From positions 218,612-282,611 of the forward strand of contig NTJI01000003.1 in the NCBI GenBank assembly GCA_002307375.1: a stretch of DNA of 64,000 nt. Reading direction: 5' to 3'. How positions within the stretch are numbered: position 1 is the first letter of the stretch; each line of letters opens with the position of its first letter. Shown here one piece after another: positions 44,250 through 54,700 of the stretch. Under the pieces are notes generated by a model, which saw nothing but the letters and a program-made list of their open reading frames with translations, made no database searches and was not told the DNA's origin. The stretch is from Lysobacteraceae bacterium NML93-0399. Lineage in GTDB: Bacteria; Pseudomonadota; Gammaproteobacteria; Xanthomonadales; Xanthomonadaceae. Made by a program: the position numbers and the translations under genes.

Positions 44250-45449
44250 ATGCGCCGCCTCCTGCTCACATCGATTCTCACCCTGGCGTTTCACAACGCG
44301 GTCGTCGCGACCGTGCCTTCCGATGAGGTCGCTGCCGCGCTCGAGCACCTGCGCGCCGCGTCGGCGACGGCCGAGTCCGACGCGGTGTACGTGGTCCACG
44401 ACGGCCGCGTCCTGCTCGACGCCAGTACCGATCAGACGCGCGCCCCCATCGAGCTGATGTCGGCGACCAAGTCTGTCGTGGCACTTGGCATCGGGCTGCT
44501 GCTGGCCGATGGCCACCTTGCCTCGCTCGATACGCCGGTACATACGTTCTTCCCCGAATGGGCGCAGGGCCGCAAACGGGCCGTAACCGTGCGCATGCTG
44601 CTCGATCACACATCCGGGCTGCAGAACGTAGTCAACGCCGGCGAGGAGCTGTACCCGGCGCCCGACTCGGTGCAACTCGCGCTGGCTGCCGAACTCAGCA
44701 GCACGCCCGGCGAAGTGTTCGCCTACAACAACAAGGCGACCAACCTGTTGGCCGGCGTCATCGCCAAGGCCTCGGGCAAGCCGATGGACGTCTACATCAA
44801 CGAGCGCCTGTTCCGGCCGCTCGGCATCGTGCCGGGGCCCTGGTACCGCGATGCTGCCGGGCATCCGCACGGCATGGCGGGACTTCCGCTGACCGCCCGC
44901 GATGCTGCGGCCATCGGACAGCTGTTGCTCGACGACGGCGTCGCACCGGACGGGACGCGCCTGCTGCCAGAGGGCTTCGTGCAAGCGCTGTACACGCCCG
45001 GTCCGCGTTCGCCGCGCGTCGGCCTGCTGTGGTGGCGGGTGCCGGCCTGGCAGACCTTGACGTTGCGAGGCGATGCACTTCCGCAAGCCCGCGCGCGCGA
45101 CGCCGATCCGCGCTGGATCCACGCTCTGGAAGCGCTCCAGGGACGCCGTCTCGAAGGCGCGGACGGCCTGCGCCGCGCGATGGCCGAAACGCTCGGCGAG
45201 GACTGGATCGAGATCTACACCCAGGAGGTGAGCGCGCGCGGACTGGTTCGCAGTGACCTGTTCGACGAGGCACTCGGTCCGGTCGTCGCCTACTCGGCCG
45301 AAGGCTTTCTCGGGCAGTACATCGTGGTCGTTCCGGAGAAGCGGCTCGTCGCGGTGCGCCAGATCCGCCGCCGCGACACGCCGCACGCACCTGCGCTGGA
45401 CTACGTGGCCTTCCCCGCCGACGTCATCGCGCTCTCTCGCGCGCTTTGA
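44250..45449 (+). CDS. Class C beta-lactamase-fold serine hydrolase
   Basis: 399 residues with a secretion signal (RLLLTSILTLAFHNAVVA). The serine beta-lactamase/PBP motifs are Ser71-x-x-Lys74 (MSATKSV) and Tyr159-x-Asn161 (FAYNNKATN); LDHTSGLQ is also typical of this esterase/AmpC-like family. A clear KTG box is not evident. Likely activities are periplasmic esterase, D-amino-acid peptidase or weak beta-lactamase. It separates the two agmatine-pathway genes and has its own operator-like palindrome 25 bases upstream, suggesting independent, BlaI/CopY-type control. Confidence 0.85.
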   Translation: MRRLLLTSILTLAFHNAVVATVPSDEVAAALEHLRAASATAESDAVYVVHDGRVLLDASTDQTRAPIELMSATKSVVALGIGLLLADGHLASLDTPVHTFFPEWAQGRKRAVTVRMLLDHTSGLQNVVNAGEELYPAPDSVQLALAAELSSTPGEVFAYNNKATNLLAGVIAKASGKPMDVYINERLFRPLGIVPGPWYRDAAGHPHGMAGLPLTARDAAAIGQLLLDDGVAPDGTRLLPEGFVQALYTPGPRSPRVGLLWWRVPAWQTLTLRGDALPQARARDADPRWIHALEALQGRRLEGADGLRRAMAETLGEDWIEIYTQEVSARGLVRSDLFDEALGPVVAYSAEGFLGQYIVVVPEKRLVAVRQIRRRDTPHAPALDYVAFPADVIALSRAL

Positions 45450-45538
45450 TGCGCTCTGAACGGCCCGGGGGCCACACGCGGCGCGATGCACCATCCGCGT
45501 TAGCATGTGCACCCGTTTCGACTCGTGCCGCCGCCCCT

Positions 45539-46441
45539 ATGTCCCGCAAGACCACGTTGCCCGTCGCGCTGATCCAGGAGCGCGCCATCATCGACCGCGG
45601 CGCCGACAACGCCAACGCCAACCTGTCGGTCATCGAAGCGCGCGTCGCCGAGGCCGCCAGGCAGGGCGCGAAGCTGGTCCTGCTGCAGGAACTGCACAAC
45701 GGCGCGTACTTCTGCCAGGAAGAGAATGTCGATGTGTTCGACCTCGCCGAGCCCATTCCCGGCCCGAGCACCGAGCGCCTCGCCGCACTGGCGAAGCAGC
45801 ACAACATCGTCGTGGTCAGCTCGCTGTTCGAGCGCCGCGCCGCGGGCCTGTACCACAACACCGGCGTGGTCTTCGATGCCGACGGCAGCCTGGCGGGCAA
45901 GTACCGCAAGATGCACATCCCCGACGACCCGGGCTTCTACGAGAAGTTCTACTTCACCCCGGGCGACATCGGCTTCAAGCCGATCGACACCTCGGTGGGC
46001 CGTCTCGGCCTGCTGGTGTGCTGGGATCAGTGGTATCCCGAGGCCGCGCGCCTGATGGCGCTGGCCGGCGCCGACCTTCTGCTCTACCCCACCGCCATCG
46101 GCTGGGACCCGACCGACGCGCAGGACGAAAAGACCCGTCAGCGCGATGCCTGGATCCTCAGTCATCGCGGTCATGCGGTGGCCAACGGTCTGCCGGTGCT
46201 GTCGTGCAACCGCGTCGGCCACGAGCCTTCACCGCTGGGCGCGGCCGGCATCGATTTCTGGGGCAACAGTCATGTACTCGGGCCGCAGGGCGAGTTTCTC
46301 GCGCAGGCCGGTGAGGATCCGACGCTGCTGACCTGCGAGGTGGATCTGGGCCGCAGCGAGCACGTGCGCCGGATCTGGCCGTTCCTGCGTGACCGCCGCA
46401 TCGACGCCTACGGCGATCTGCTCAAGCGTTACATCGACTGA
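45539..46441 (+). CDS. aguB: N-carbamoylputrescine amidase
   Basis: 300 residues. Nitrilase-superfamily triad: Glu51 (LLQELHNGAYF), Lys124 (KYRKMHIPDDPGF) and Cys161 (VCWDQWYPEAAR). The phrases QELHNGAYFCQ and DDPGFYEKFYF are specific for N-carbamoylputrescine amidases. It hydrolyses N-carbamoylputrescine to putrescine, CO2 and ammonia, completing the AguA reaction. ATG 45539 opens the conserved region; no strong ribosome site is seen. A GNAT gene follows after four bases. Confidence 0.94.
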   Translation: MSRKTTLPVALIQERAIIDRGADNANANLSVIEARVAEAARQGAKLVLLQELHNGAYFCQEENVDVFDLAEPIPGPSTERLAALAKQHNIVVVSSLFERRAAGLYHNTGVVFDADGSLAGKYRKMHIPDDPGFYEKFYFTPGDIGFKPIDTSVGRLGLLVCWDQWYPEAARLMALAGADLLLYPTAIGWDPTDAQDEKTRQRDAWILSHRGHAVANGLPVLSCNRVGHEPSPLGAAGIDFWGNSHVLGPQGEFLAQAGEDPTLLTCEVDLGRSEHVRRIWPFLRDRRIDAYGDLLKRYID

Positions 46442-46445
46442 CTCG

Positions 46446-46976
46446 ATGACGCTCGAGCTCCGCGACGCCGTCGAGGCCGACTTCGACGCGATTACCGCGC
46501 TGTACGCACGCGAAGTCGCCGGCGGCGTGGCGACGTACGAATACGACGCGCCCGATGTCGAGGACATGCGGCGGCGCTGGTCGGCGCTGCGCGAGGCCGG
46601 GTATCCCTACATCGTGGCGTTGCGAGACGGCGTGTTCGCCGGTTACGCCTATGCCGGCGGATTCCGCACGCGCATCGGGTACCGCTTCACGGTGGAGAGT
46701 TCGGTCTACGTCGAACACGCCCAGCATGGCCACGGCATCGGCCGCCAGTTGATGGAGCGGTTGATCGACGTGTGCGCGCAACGCGGTTTCCGGCAGATGA
46801 TGGCGGTCATCGGCCCGCCGGCCGACGGTCCGTCGGTCCGTTTCCACCAGCGCCTGGGTTTTGAAACCGTGGGCGTACTGCCCGGTTCGGGCCGCAAGCA
46901 CGGCCGCTGGCTCGACACCATCCTGATGCAGCGCGCTTTGGGCGAAGGTGCGGCTACGCCTCCGAATGACGAATGA
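46446..46976 (+). CDS. GNAT acetyltransferase, phosphinothricin-acetyltransferase-like
   Basis: 176 residues. Typical Pat/Bar/MddA text: LRDAVEADFDAITALYAREV, GYAYAGGFRTRIGYRFTVE, SSVYVEHAQHGHGIGRQLME (acetyl-CoA loop) and SVRFHQRLGFETVGVLPGSG. Members acetylate phosphinothricin, methionine sulfone/sulfoximine or similar amino acids. It begins four bases after aguB and ends four bases before the TraB-family gene, so all three are probably one unit. Confidence 0.87.
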   Translation: MTLELRDAVEADFDAITALYAREVAGGVATYEYDAPDVEDMRRRWSALREAGYPYIVALRDGVFAGYAYAGGFRTRIGYRFTVESSVYVEHAQHGHGIGRQLMERLIDVCAQRGFRQMMAVIGPPADGPSVRFHQRLGFETVGVLPGSGRKHGRWLDTILMQRALGEGAATPPNDE

Positions 46977-46980
46977 TCCG

Positions 46981-48213
46981 ATGACCGAGACGACACGAGG
47001 CGACATCACCGCCTCCGGCACCACCGCGTGGCAGTCCCAGCCGCATGCGATCGTCGAGCGCGACGGCGTGCGCTACACCCTGCTGGGCACCGCGCATGTC
47101 TCGCGCGTCAGCGTGGAAGCGGTCGAGGATGCGATCGGCAGCGGTGCGTTCGACGCCGTCGCAGTCGAACTCGACGCGCAGCGCCTGCAGGCGATCAGTG
47201 ATCCAGACGCGCTGGCAAAGCTCAACCTCGTCGACGTGATCCGCAAGGGCCGTGTGGCGCTGTTCGCCGCGAACCTCGCGCTGGCCGCCTATCAGCGTCG
47301 GCTTGCCGAGCAGCTCGGCATCGAGCCGGGCGCCGAACTCAAGCGCGCGGTCACGCTGGCGAACGAGCGCGATCTGCCGGTCGCGCTGATCGACCGCGAT
47401 GTCGGCCTGACCTTCAAGCGCGCCTCGAAGAAACTCGGCTTCTTCGGCCGCATGAAGCTGATCGGCAGCCTGCTCGGCGGGCTGATGGCGTCCGACGAAC
47501 TGGGCGAGGACGAGATCGAGAAGCTCAAGCAGGGCGACATGCTCGAATCGAGCTTCGGCGAGTTCGCCAAGAGCAGCCCGCAGCTCTACGACACCATCAT
47601 CGCCGAACGCGACCGCTACATGGCCGCGCGCCTGCGCGAGCAGGCCGGCGATGCACGCGAGGTGCTGGCGGTGGTGGGCGCCGGTCATCTCGCCGGGCTC
47701 GCGCGTCACCTCGCCGATGATGCGCAGGCGCCCGAAGCCACCCGCACCGAGCTTGAACATGCCCCGCCCGGCCGCAGCCTCAAGTGGGTGATGTCGCTGA
47801 TCACCGTGCTGATCCTGGCGATGATCGCCTGGGGCTACTACCAGGGCGGCGCCGAGCTCGGCCGCCAGCTGGTGCAGGAGTGGGTGTTGATCACCGCCGG
47901 CTTCGCTGCCCTGGGCGCGGCCGCAGCGCTGTCGCATCCGCTGGGCATCCTCGCCGCCGCGATCGCCGCGCCGCTCAAACCGATCCGCCCGCCCGGGGTT
48001 TCGCCCGGCTTGTTCAGCGGCCTGGTCGAGGCCTACATGCGCAAGCCGGCCTATGGGGATTTCCTCTCGCTGCGCGACGACGCCGGCACGCTACGCGGCT
48101 GGTATCGCAATCGCGTGTCGCGGACATTGCTGAGCTTCTTGCTGACCAACATCGGGTCGAGCATTGGCGTGTGGGTGGCAGGCTTGCGGATTGCCGGGAA
48201 AGTGTTGACCTGA
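46981..48213 (+). CDS. TraB/PrgY-family membrane protein
   Basis: 410 residues. The N-terminal TraB domain shows YTLLGTAHVSRVSVEAVED, VAVELDAQRLQA and GAGHLAGLARHL. The C-terminal third is hydrophobic (WVMSLITVLILAMIAWGYYQ, WVLITAGFAALGAAAALSHP, LGILAAAIAAPLKPI). The family includes the pheromone-shutdown protein PrgY and metalloprotease-like TIKI proteins; its function in this group is not known. ATG 46981 is used, with an ATG at 46966 as a second option. Confidence 0.85.
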   Translation: MTETTRGDITASGTTAWQSQPHAIVERDGVRYTLLGTAHVSRVSVEAVEDAIGSGAFDAVAVELDAQRLQAISDPDALAKLNLVDVIRKGRVALFAANLALAAYQRRLAEQLGIEPGAELKRAVTLANERDLPVALIDRDVGLTFKRASKKLGFFGRMKLIGSLLGGLMASDELGEDEIEKLKQGDMLESSFGEFAKSSPQLYDTIIAERDRYMAARLREQAGDAREVLAVVGAGHLAGLARHLADDAQAPEATRTELEHAPPGRSLKWVMSLITVLILAMIAWGYYQGGAELGRQLVQEWVLITAGFAALGAAAALSHPLGILAAAIAAPLKPIRPPGVSPGLFSGLVEAYMRKPAYGDFLSLRDDAGTLRGWYRNRVSRTLLSFLLTNIGSSIGVWVAGLRIAGKVLT

Positions 48214-48256
48214 CGACGCTGCGTCGCGTTTCGGAAACTCGCGTGCGCTGGAGTCC

Positions 48257-48340
48257 GTCATTCCGGCGAAAGCGTGACTCCAGTTGTTCCAGGGCGATGC
48301 GGAAGCAAGTCGCTGGATTCCTGCGTTCGCGGGAATGACG
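48257..48340. repeat. Dispersed inverted repeat, copy 2
   Basis: CGTCATTCCGGCGAAAGCG on the left faces CTGGATTCCTGCGTTCGCGG, then GAATGACG, on the right. It is the same element type as 3520-3604, more diverged in the left arm. Confidence 0.75.
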
Positions 48341-48420
48341 CGCAAAAGTCGATTTGCTTGATCGGCACCGCGTCGATGGCGTTTTCGAATTGGCATCGAG
48401 TTGCTCCGGCTTTGGCTTCG

Positions 48421-48470
48421 GTTTTTGGCCTTTGGCCTTTGCCTTTGCCTTTGCTTTTGCTCTTGACGTA
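48421..48470. repeat. Imperfect CTTTGC/CTTTGG hexamer tract
   Basis: About seven consecutive imperfect copies of a pyrimidine-rich six-base unit (forms GCCTTT, GCTTTT). In the opposite strand this reads as Lys-Ala repeats, but no gene is supported. Such tracts are prone to slippage. Confidence 0.7.
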
Positions 48471-48619
48471 TCGAGCCGTAAAGCGAGTCCACCACCGGAG
48501 TCCGGCGCGGCCGTAACGGTGCCGCGGCACGCACAACCAGCGACCCCTCTCCCGAGCTCCCGAGTGACAACGGATAGAACATCCGGCGCCGATCGAGCGC
48601 CGGATGCCAAAAACACGAC

Positions 48620-51600
48620 TCAGCCTGCAGCAGCAGCCGGACCCTGCACACCCCGCGCCCGCCGGATCAGGCGGGCGCTGCCGTGCCGAAGATCGTCGAG
48701 GATCGCGTAGATCGTCGGCAGGAACAGCAGGCTGACGACCGTCGAGAACGCCAGGCCACCGGCCACCGCACGCGCCATCGGTGAGTACGCCAGGCCGCCG
48801 AGCACCACGGTATCGCTGAGCGAGATCGGGATCATCGCCAGGATCGCCGTGCCCATCGTCATCATGATCGGGCGCAGGCGTTCGCGGCTGCCTTCGACGA
48901 GCGCCTCGAGACGTGGCATGCCGCGGCGGCGCAGGTTGTTGATGTGTTCGACCATGATGATGCCGTTGTTCACCACCACGCCCATCAGCACCAGGATGCC
49001 GATGAAGGCCATCACCGTGAACGAGGTGCCGGTCAGCCAGAACAGCCAGAACACGCCGAATACCGAGAACACCACGCAACTCATGATGGCGGCCGGGAAC
49101 ACCAGCGACTCGAACACTGCTGCCATCACCACATAAATCATGATCAGCGCGATGAGCAGGTTGAACATCATCTGCCGACTCGCGGCCGCGTCGTCCTCGA
49201 AACCGCTTCCGGAGAACGTGTAGCCATAGCCGGCCGGGAACTCGACCCGATCGAGCGTCTGTTCGAGCGCCTTGCGCGCATCGGGCATCGTGGTCTCGCC
49301 GGCCAGGTTGGCCTGCAGCGTCAGCGAGGTCTGCCGGTCACTGCGCGTGATGCGATTGGCCGCCGGTACCACGCGCATCTCGACCAGGCTCGTCAGCGGC
49401 ACACTGCGGCCGTCGGGTGCCCGCACCATGAAGCTCGCGATGTCCGCCTGGCTGTACTGCTCGGCACCGGCGAATCGCACCCACACCGGAACTTCGTCTT
49501 CTCCACGCCGGAATTCGCGCAACTGGCTGCCGCGGAGCGCCATCCCGATGAAGTTCGACACCTGGTCAGCACTGAAACCGAATGCCGCCGCGCGATCTCG
49601 ATCGACACGGATGCTGAGTTCCTGATTCAGATCGCCGGCTTCCACGCGCACGTCGCGAAGTGCCGGGTTGGCCGCGAGCAGGGGGATCACGCTGTCTGCG
49701 ATCTCGCGCAACATCTGACTCGAATCGCCGACCAGTTGCACCTGCACACCCTGATTGCCCTGACCGCCCCCCCCGCCCTGGCCGGCGCTGCCGCGCACGC
49801 CCACGTCGGCACGCGCGGACTTCGGCAACGCCTCGCTGATCGCGTCGGACAAGGGCTTGGTATCGCCGACATCGTCCTCGAACGTGATCATCGTGCCGGA
49901 GTCGCCGCCTTCGCCGAACCATGAGTAGAGCTGGCGGATCCGGTACTGCTCGCGGTTCGCGTCGAGGAAGGCCTCGAAGCGTCGCACCTCGTCCGAGCGC
50001 TGCTGCAGGTTGTAGCTGCCTTTCCACTGGTAATAGAGCTGGATTTCCTTGCCGCCGCTGCCGTCGCCAAACATCTCGAACTTGATGCCGGTCATGGGCA
50101 CGAAACTGACCGCGACGACCAGGATGATGCCCAGCACACTCCAGCCGCGATGCTGCAGCGTCCAACGCAGCAGACGCGCGTAACCGCGCTGCATGCGGGG
50201 AATCAGACCATTGGGATTGGCGACCGCGGGCGGCGTCTTCATGCGTGCCGACATCATCGGAATCAGGCTCACCGCGACCAGCCATGAGGCCAGCAGCGAC
50301 ACCGAAATCGTGATCGCCAACTGGGTCATGAAGATACTGATCTGGTTGGTCTCGCCCAGCAGGTTGGGCACGAACACGATGCAGTGACACAGCGTGCCGG
50401 CCGATAGTGCGATGGCGACATGGCGCGTGCCCAGCACCGAGGCCAGCCAGGGCTGGTCGGGCATGCGCTCGCGTTCCTGGTAGATGCTCTCCACCACCAC
50501 CACCGCGTTGTCGACCAGCATGCCCACCGCGAGCAGCAGACCCATCAGCGACAGCACGTTGAGCGTGACGTCGAAGAAATGCATGAAGCCCAGGGTGATG
50601 ATGAAACAGATCGGAATCGCCAACGTCACCATGAGCGTCGACGGCCAGTGGCGCAGGAAGAAATACAGCACGATGATCGACAGCACGAGGCCGATCGCGC
50701 CGGCTTCGACCAGCTCCATCAAGGACGTGGTGACGTCCTCACCCATGTTCTGGGTCACTTTGACGTCGATGCCCTCCAGGCCCGGCTCGTTGCGCGCCGC
50801 TTCGACCTCGGTCAGCACGAGGCGCGACACCTCGACGAGATTGGCGTCGCGCTCCTTGTAGATTTCCAGGCCGACAGCCGCGCGACCGTCCAGACGTCGC
50901 CCGTAGTCCATGCGCTGCGGCTTGAATCGGATGTCGGCGATATCGGCCAAGCGCAAGCCGCGCTGATTGATGACCAGCTCACGGAACTGCTGCAGATCCT
51001 GGATCTCGCCGATCGGCTGAACGCGCAGCCGCGTGTTGCCTTCGAGGATCTGCCCGGCCGACACCGAAAAATTGAGCGTGCGCAGGCGGGTCGCCAGTTC
51101 GTCGAGACCGATGTCGTGCGCGGTCAATCGGTCCGGATCGACCGCGATCTCGACCTCGTTGGGCGCCGCGCCACTGATCTCGACCCGCGCCACGCCCGGC
51201 ACGCGCTCCAGACGGCTCTTGAGCTGGCGGTCGATCATCTCGTAACTGCCCGACAGATCCACGTTCGCCGCCAGACGTAGGCGCAGTACGGGTTCATCGC
51301 TGCTCGTCCACTTGTGGACGAAATAGCGACGGAAATCGTCGGGAAGCTCGCCGCGGATCGCGTCGATCTTCTCGCGCGCCTCGGATGCACTGATGGCGAT
51401 GTCACGATCCCAGTCGGAAAAGATCAGCAACACGCCCGCGCCATCGGCAGAAGCGTTTCCGCGCATCTGCTTGATCCCGCTCATCGTTGCCAGCGCTTCC
51501 TCAGCCGGCCGCAGCAGGTTCTGCTCCGCCTCTGCAGGCGTGGAACCCGTGTAGGGGAGCTGCACGAAAAGGATCGGCATCGAGATGTCCGGCAACGCCT

Positions 51601-51703
51601 CCAGCGGCAACCGCACCGATGCGATCAGGCCGATCACCACCATCGAGATGAAGCACATGATGGTGGTGACCGGGCGCCGCAGACTGAGCTCGGCGATGCT
51701 CAT
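48620..51703 (-). CDS. RND efflux permease (HAE1/AcrB family)
   Basis: 1027 residues. It starts MSIAELSLRRPVTTIMCFIS and has the usual 12-helix layout with two large periplasmic loops; TM4 has GLLLAVGMLVDNAVVVVESI with the proton-relay Asp, and the second half has VFGVFWLFWLTGTSFTVMAFIGI. It exports drugs or lipophilic compounds using the proton gradient with an adaptor and outer-membrane channel. Its start overlaps the stop of the neighbouring permease gene by four bases. It is last in the operon adaptor-permease-permease, so the pump may use a mixed trimer as MdtBC does (inference). No outer-membrane channel gene is next to it. Confidence 0.93.
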   Translation of the reverse strand: MSIAELSLRRPVTTIMCFISMVVIGLIASVRLPLEALPDISMPILFVQLPYTGSTPAEAEQNLLRPAEEALATMSGIKQMRGNASADGAGVLLIFSDWDRDIAISASEAREKIDAIRGELPDDFRRYFVHKWTSSDEPVLRLRLAANVDLSGSYEMIDRQLKSRLERVPGVARVEISGAAPNEVEIAVDPDRLTAHDIGLDELATRLRTLNFSVSAGQILEGNTRLRVQPIGEIQDLQQFRELVINQRGLRLADIADIRFKPQRMDYGRRLDGRAAVGLEIYKERDANLVEVSRLVLTEVEAARNEPGLEGIDVKVTQNMGEDVTTSLMELVEAGAIGLVLSIIVLYFFLRHWPSTLMVTLAIPICFIITLGFMHFFDVTLNVLSLMGLLLAVGMLVDNAVVVVESIYQERERMPDQPWLASVLGTRHVAIALSAGTLCHCIVFVPNLLGETNQISIFMTQLAITISVSLLASWLVAVSLIPMMSARMKTPPAVANPNGLIPRMQRGYARLLRWTLQHRGWSVLGIILVVAVSFVPMTGIKFEMFGDGSGGKEIQLYYQWKGSYNLQQRSDEVRRFEAFLDANREQYRIRQLYSWFGEGGDSGTMITFEDDVGDTKPLSDAISEALPKSARADVGVRGSAGQGGGGGQGNQGVQVQLVGDSSQMLREIADSVIPLLAANPALRDVRVEAGDLNQELSIRVDRDRAAAFGFSADQVSNFIGMALRGSQLREFRRGEDEVPVWVRFAGAEQYSQADIASFMVRAPDGRSVPLTSLVEMRVVPAANRITRSDRQTSLTLQANLAGETTMPDARKALEQTLDRVEFPAGYGYTFSGSGFEDDAAASRQMMFNLLIALIMIYVVMAAVFESLVFPAAIMSCVVFSVFGVFWLFWLTGTSFTVMAFIGILVLMGVVVNNGIIMVEHINNLRRRGMPRLEALVEGSRERLRPIMMTMGTAILAMIPISLSDTVVLGGLAYSPMARAVAGGLAFSTVVSLLFLPTIYAILDDLRHGSARLIRRARGVQGPAAAAG

Positions 51704-54700
51704 GGCGCTGTGGCCTGTGCTGCGTCGTCGGCAGCGAACTTCGCGCGACGGCCACGTTCGGCGTAGTGCGCATCGGACTTCCGATCGAGCAGGTCGTAGA
51801 CGACCGGAATCACCAGCAGGGTCAGTACCGTCGACACCGCCAGGCCGCCCATCACCACGATCGCCATCGGCGAGCGCACTTCCGCGCCGTCACCCAGCGC
51901 CAGCGCCAGCGGCAGGAAGCCGAACAGCGTCGACAGCGTGGTCATGATGATCGGACGCAGGCGCGATCGCGCACCTTCGACCAGCGCATCGCGCTTGGCC
52001 ACGCCGGCCTCGCGCAGCTGGTTGACCTTGTCGATGAGGATGATCGCGTTCTTCACCACCAGGCCGACCATCAGTATCAGGCCGATGAAGGCGACCACCG
52101 AGATCGTGTTGCCCGTGAGCAGCAAGGCGCCGATCGCGCCGACTATCGCCAGCGGGATGGTGAACAGGATCACGAAGGGATGCAGCAGCGACTCGAACTG
52201 CGAGGCCATCACCAGATAGACCAGGAAGATCGCCAGCGCGAATGCCATCAGCAGCGAGCGCATCGATTCGCCCAGTTCCTCGCCCTGACCCCCGATGTGC
52301 AGGCCGATCTCGGGGCCGAGCGGATGTTCGGCGACCATCTGCCGCACCTCGTTCATCGCCGTGCCCAGGTCGATGCCGCGCAGGTTTGCCGACACCACGG
52401 CCACACGCACCTGGTCGGCGCGATGGATCTCGCTGGGACCGATGGTCGCCACGACATCGGCGACAGCGTCCAGTCGAACCGGGGCCGCGCCGCCCGGATT
52501 GACGATGAGATTGCGGATGCGATCGACCGAATCGCGTTCGCTTTCCTGCGCCCGCACCAGCACGTCGATCTTGCGGTCGCGGAAGTTGTAGCGCGTGGCC
52601 ACCTCGCCGCGCACCGCACGCACGACGGCGTCGGCGATCTGCCGCGTCGTCAGGCCGAACGCGCCTGCGCGCTCCTGGTCGAACACGATCTGGATTTCGG
52701 GAAAGCCCTGCTCGACCGTGCTCTTGACGTCGGCGTAGTGCGGGTTGCCGCGCAGCAGCTCGGCCATGCGTTGCCCGGCGCGGGCCAGACCATCGAGGTC
52801 CTGGCCACGCAACTCGATCTCGAGCGGCGTGGAGAAGCTGAAGATCTGCGGCCGTGCGAAATCCACGGCGACGCCGGGATACTGCGTCATCGTCTCGCGC
52901 AGGCGTTCGGTCTGCTGCGCCTCGAACTCGCGGCTGCCGCCACCGCTCATGACGATGCTCAGCTTGCCGATGTTCTCGCCGCTCTCGGTCGGATTGGCGT
53001 CGAGCCGCGTGCCGCTTCCGCTGACACCGAACAGCAGCTCCACACCGTCGTCGTCGCCGTGCGCCTGCTGCACCTCGCGCATGATGCGATCGGTTTCGCG
53101 CAGCGGCGTGCCCGGCGGCAGCTTGGCGGTCATTTCAAACCGGTCCTGCGCCAGCTGCGGAATCAGGTCGGTGCCCAGCAGCGGCACGGCCAGCAGGCTG
53201 AGCACGAACACGACGGTGGCCGTGCCCAGCACCAGCCGCGGGCGCCCGAGTGCGGCGGGCAGCATGCGCATGTAGCCGCGCTCGGCGCGGTGGTAGGGCG
53301 CCATTGCAAGATCGCTGGCCCGCCCCATCACGCCGCCCGAGCCACGCGCCACCAGGCGCCAGCCGCGCACGCCCAGCCAGGTCACGCCGAACAGTGCACC
53401 GCGCACGCCCGCGCCGATGCCGCGGCCGGTCGCTGCGAGCGGTTTCTGCCAGCGTCGTTCGGGCCGCCACTGCGGATGCGGCGGCTCTTCGGGGAACGCC
53501 ATCGGCGGGCGGCCCTTGAGCGAGGCGAGCATCGGAATCAGCGTCAGCGCCACGAACATCGACACGCCCACCGCGATCGCGATCGTCAGCGCCTGGTCGC
53601 GGAACAGCTGACCGGCGATGCCTTCGACAAACACCAGCGGCAGGAACACCGCGATGATCGTCAGCGTCGAGGCCACCACCGCCATGCCGACCTCGCGCGT
53701 GCCGGTGATCGCCGCCTCGAGTATGCCCAGGCCCCGTTCGCGCGCCTTGGCGATGGATTCGAGGACGACGATCGAATCGTCGATCACCAGACCCGTCGCC
53801 AACGCCAGGCCGCCGAGCGACATCACGTTGAGACTCAGCCCCAGCTGGTCCATGAAGAAGAACGTGGTGATGATCGAGATCGGCAGCGACAGGCTCACCA
53901 CCAGCGTGCTCCAGCCGTTGCGCAGGAACAGGAAGATGATCAGCACCGCCAGCGTGCCCCCGATCAGCGCGTCGGTGCGCACGTCGTTGATCGCCGCGCG
54001 TACGAACTTCGACTGGTCGTCGACAACGGTCAGGGTCATGTCCGGCGGCAGGTCCTTGCGGATGATGTCCAGCCGCGCCTGCACCGCATCGGCGGTCGAA
54101 ACGGTGTTCGCGTCGCCTTCCTTGTAGATCGCCAGCTCCACCGCCTCGGCGCCGCCGAGCCGGATGATGCTCTCGCGCTCCTTGAAACCCTGCTGCACGG
54201 TGGCGATGTCACGCAGGCGGATCGCGCGGCCACCGGCGATCGTCGTGCTGCCGGCGCCCGATGCGCTCTGCACCGAGGCCGCTGCGGCGAGCACCGCCTG
54301 CGAGCCGCTTGCCGCGGCGATCGCCGCCATCTGCTGCGCCGCGCTCGCGGCGCTGTCGTCGCCACCGGATTGCGTGGCGACCAGCATCTCGCCGATCTGC
54401 TCGACGCTGGCGAACTGGTTGACCGTGCGCACCAGATACCGCTGCGTGCCCTGGTCGAGGCGTCCGCCCGACAGGTTGATGTTCTCCTGCTGCAGGCGCT
54501 GGATGACGTTCTCGATCGGCAGACCGATGCGTGCCATCTGCTGCAGGTCGAGTTCGACCTGCACCTCGTCCTCGTAGCCGCCGCCTACCTTCACCGCGGC
54601 CACGCCGATGACCGGTTCGATCTTCTTCTTCAGATCGTCGTCGGCATAGCGGCGCATGCGCGTGAGTTCGTCGACCGCATCGCCCTTGTCGCCGGCGGTG

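Larger units (their letters stand above)
48214..48619. other. Gene-free stretch with repeats
   Basis: No credible gene. From left to right it holds an inverted dispersed repeat (48257-48340), a CTTTGC-like hexamer tract (about 48421-48470) and a short segment resembling part of the spacer at 57.5 kb. Arginine/lysine-rich open frames here are translations of the repeats. The TraB-family and RND genes converge on it. Confidence 0.7.

Noticed and set aside
48258..49079. Minus-strand open frame across the hexamer tract
   Set aside because: The product mixes repeat translation (Lys-Ala runs) with shadow sequence of the RND gene.
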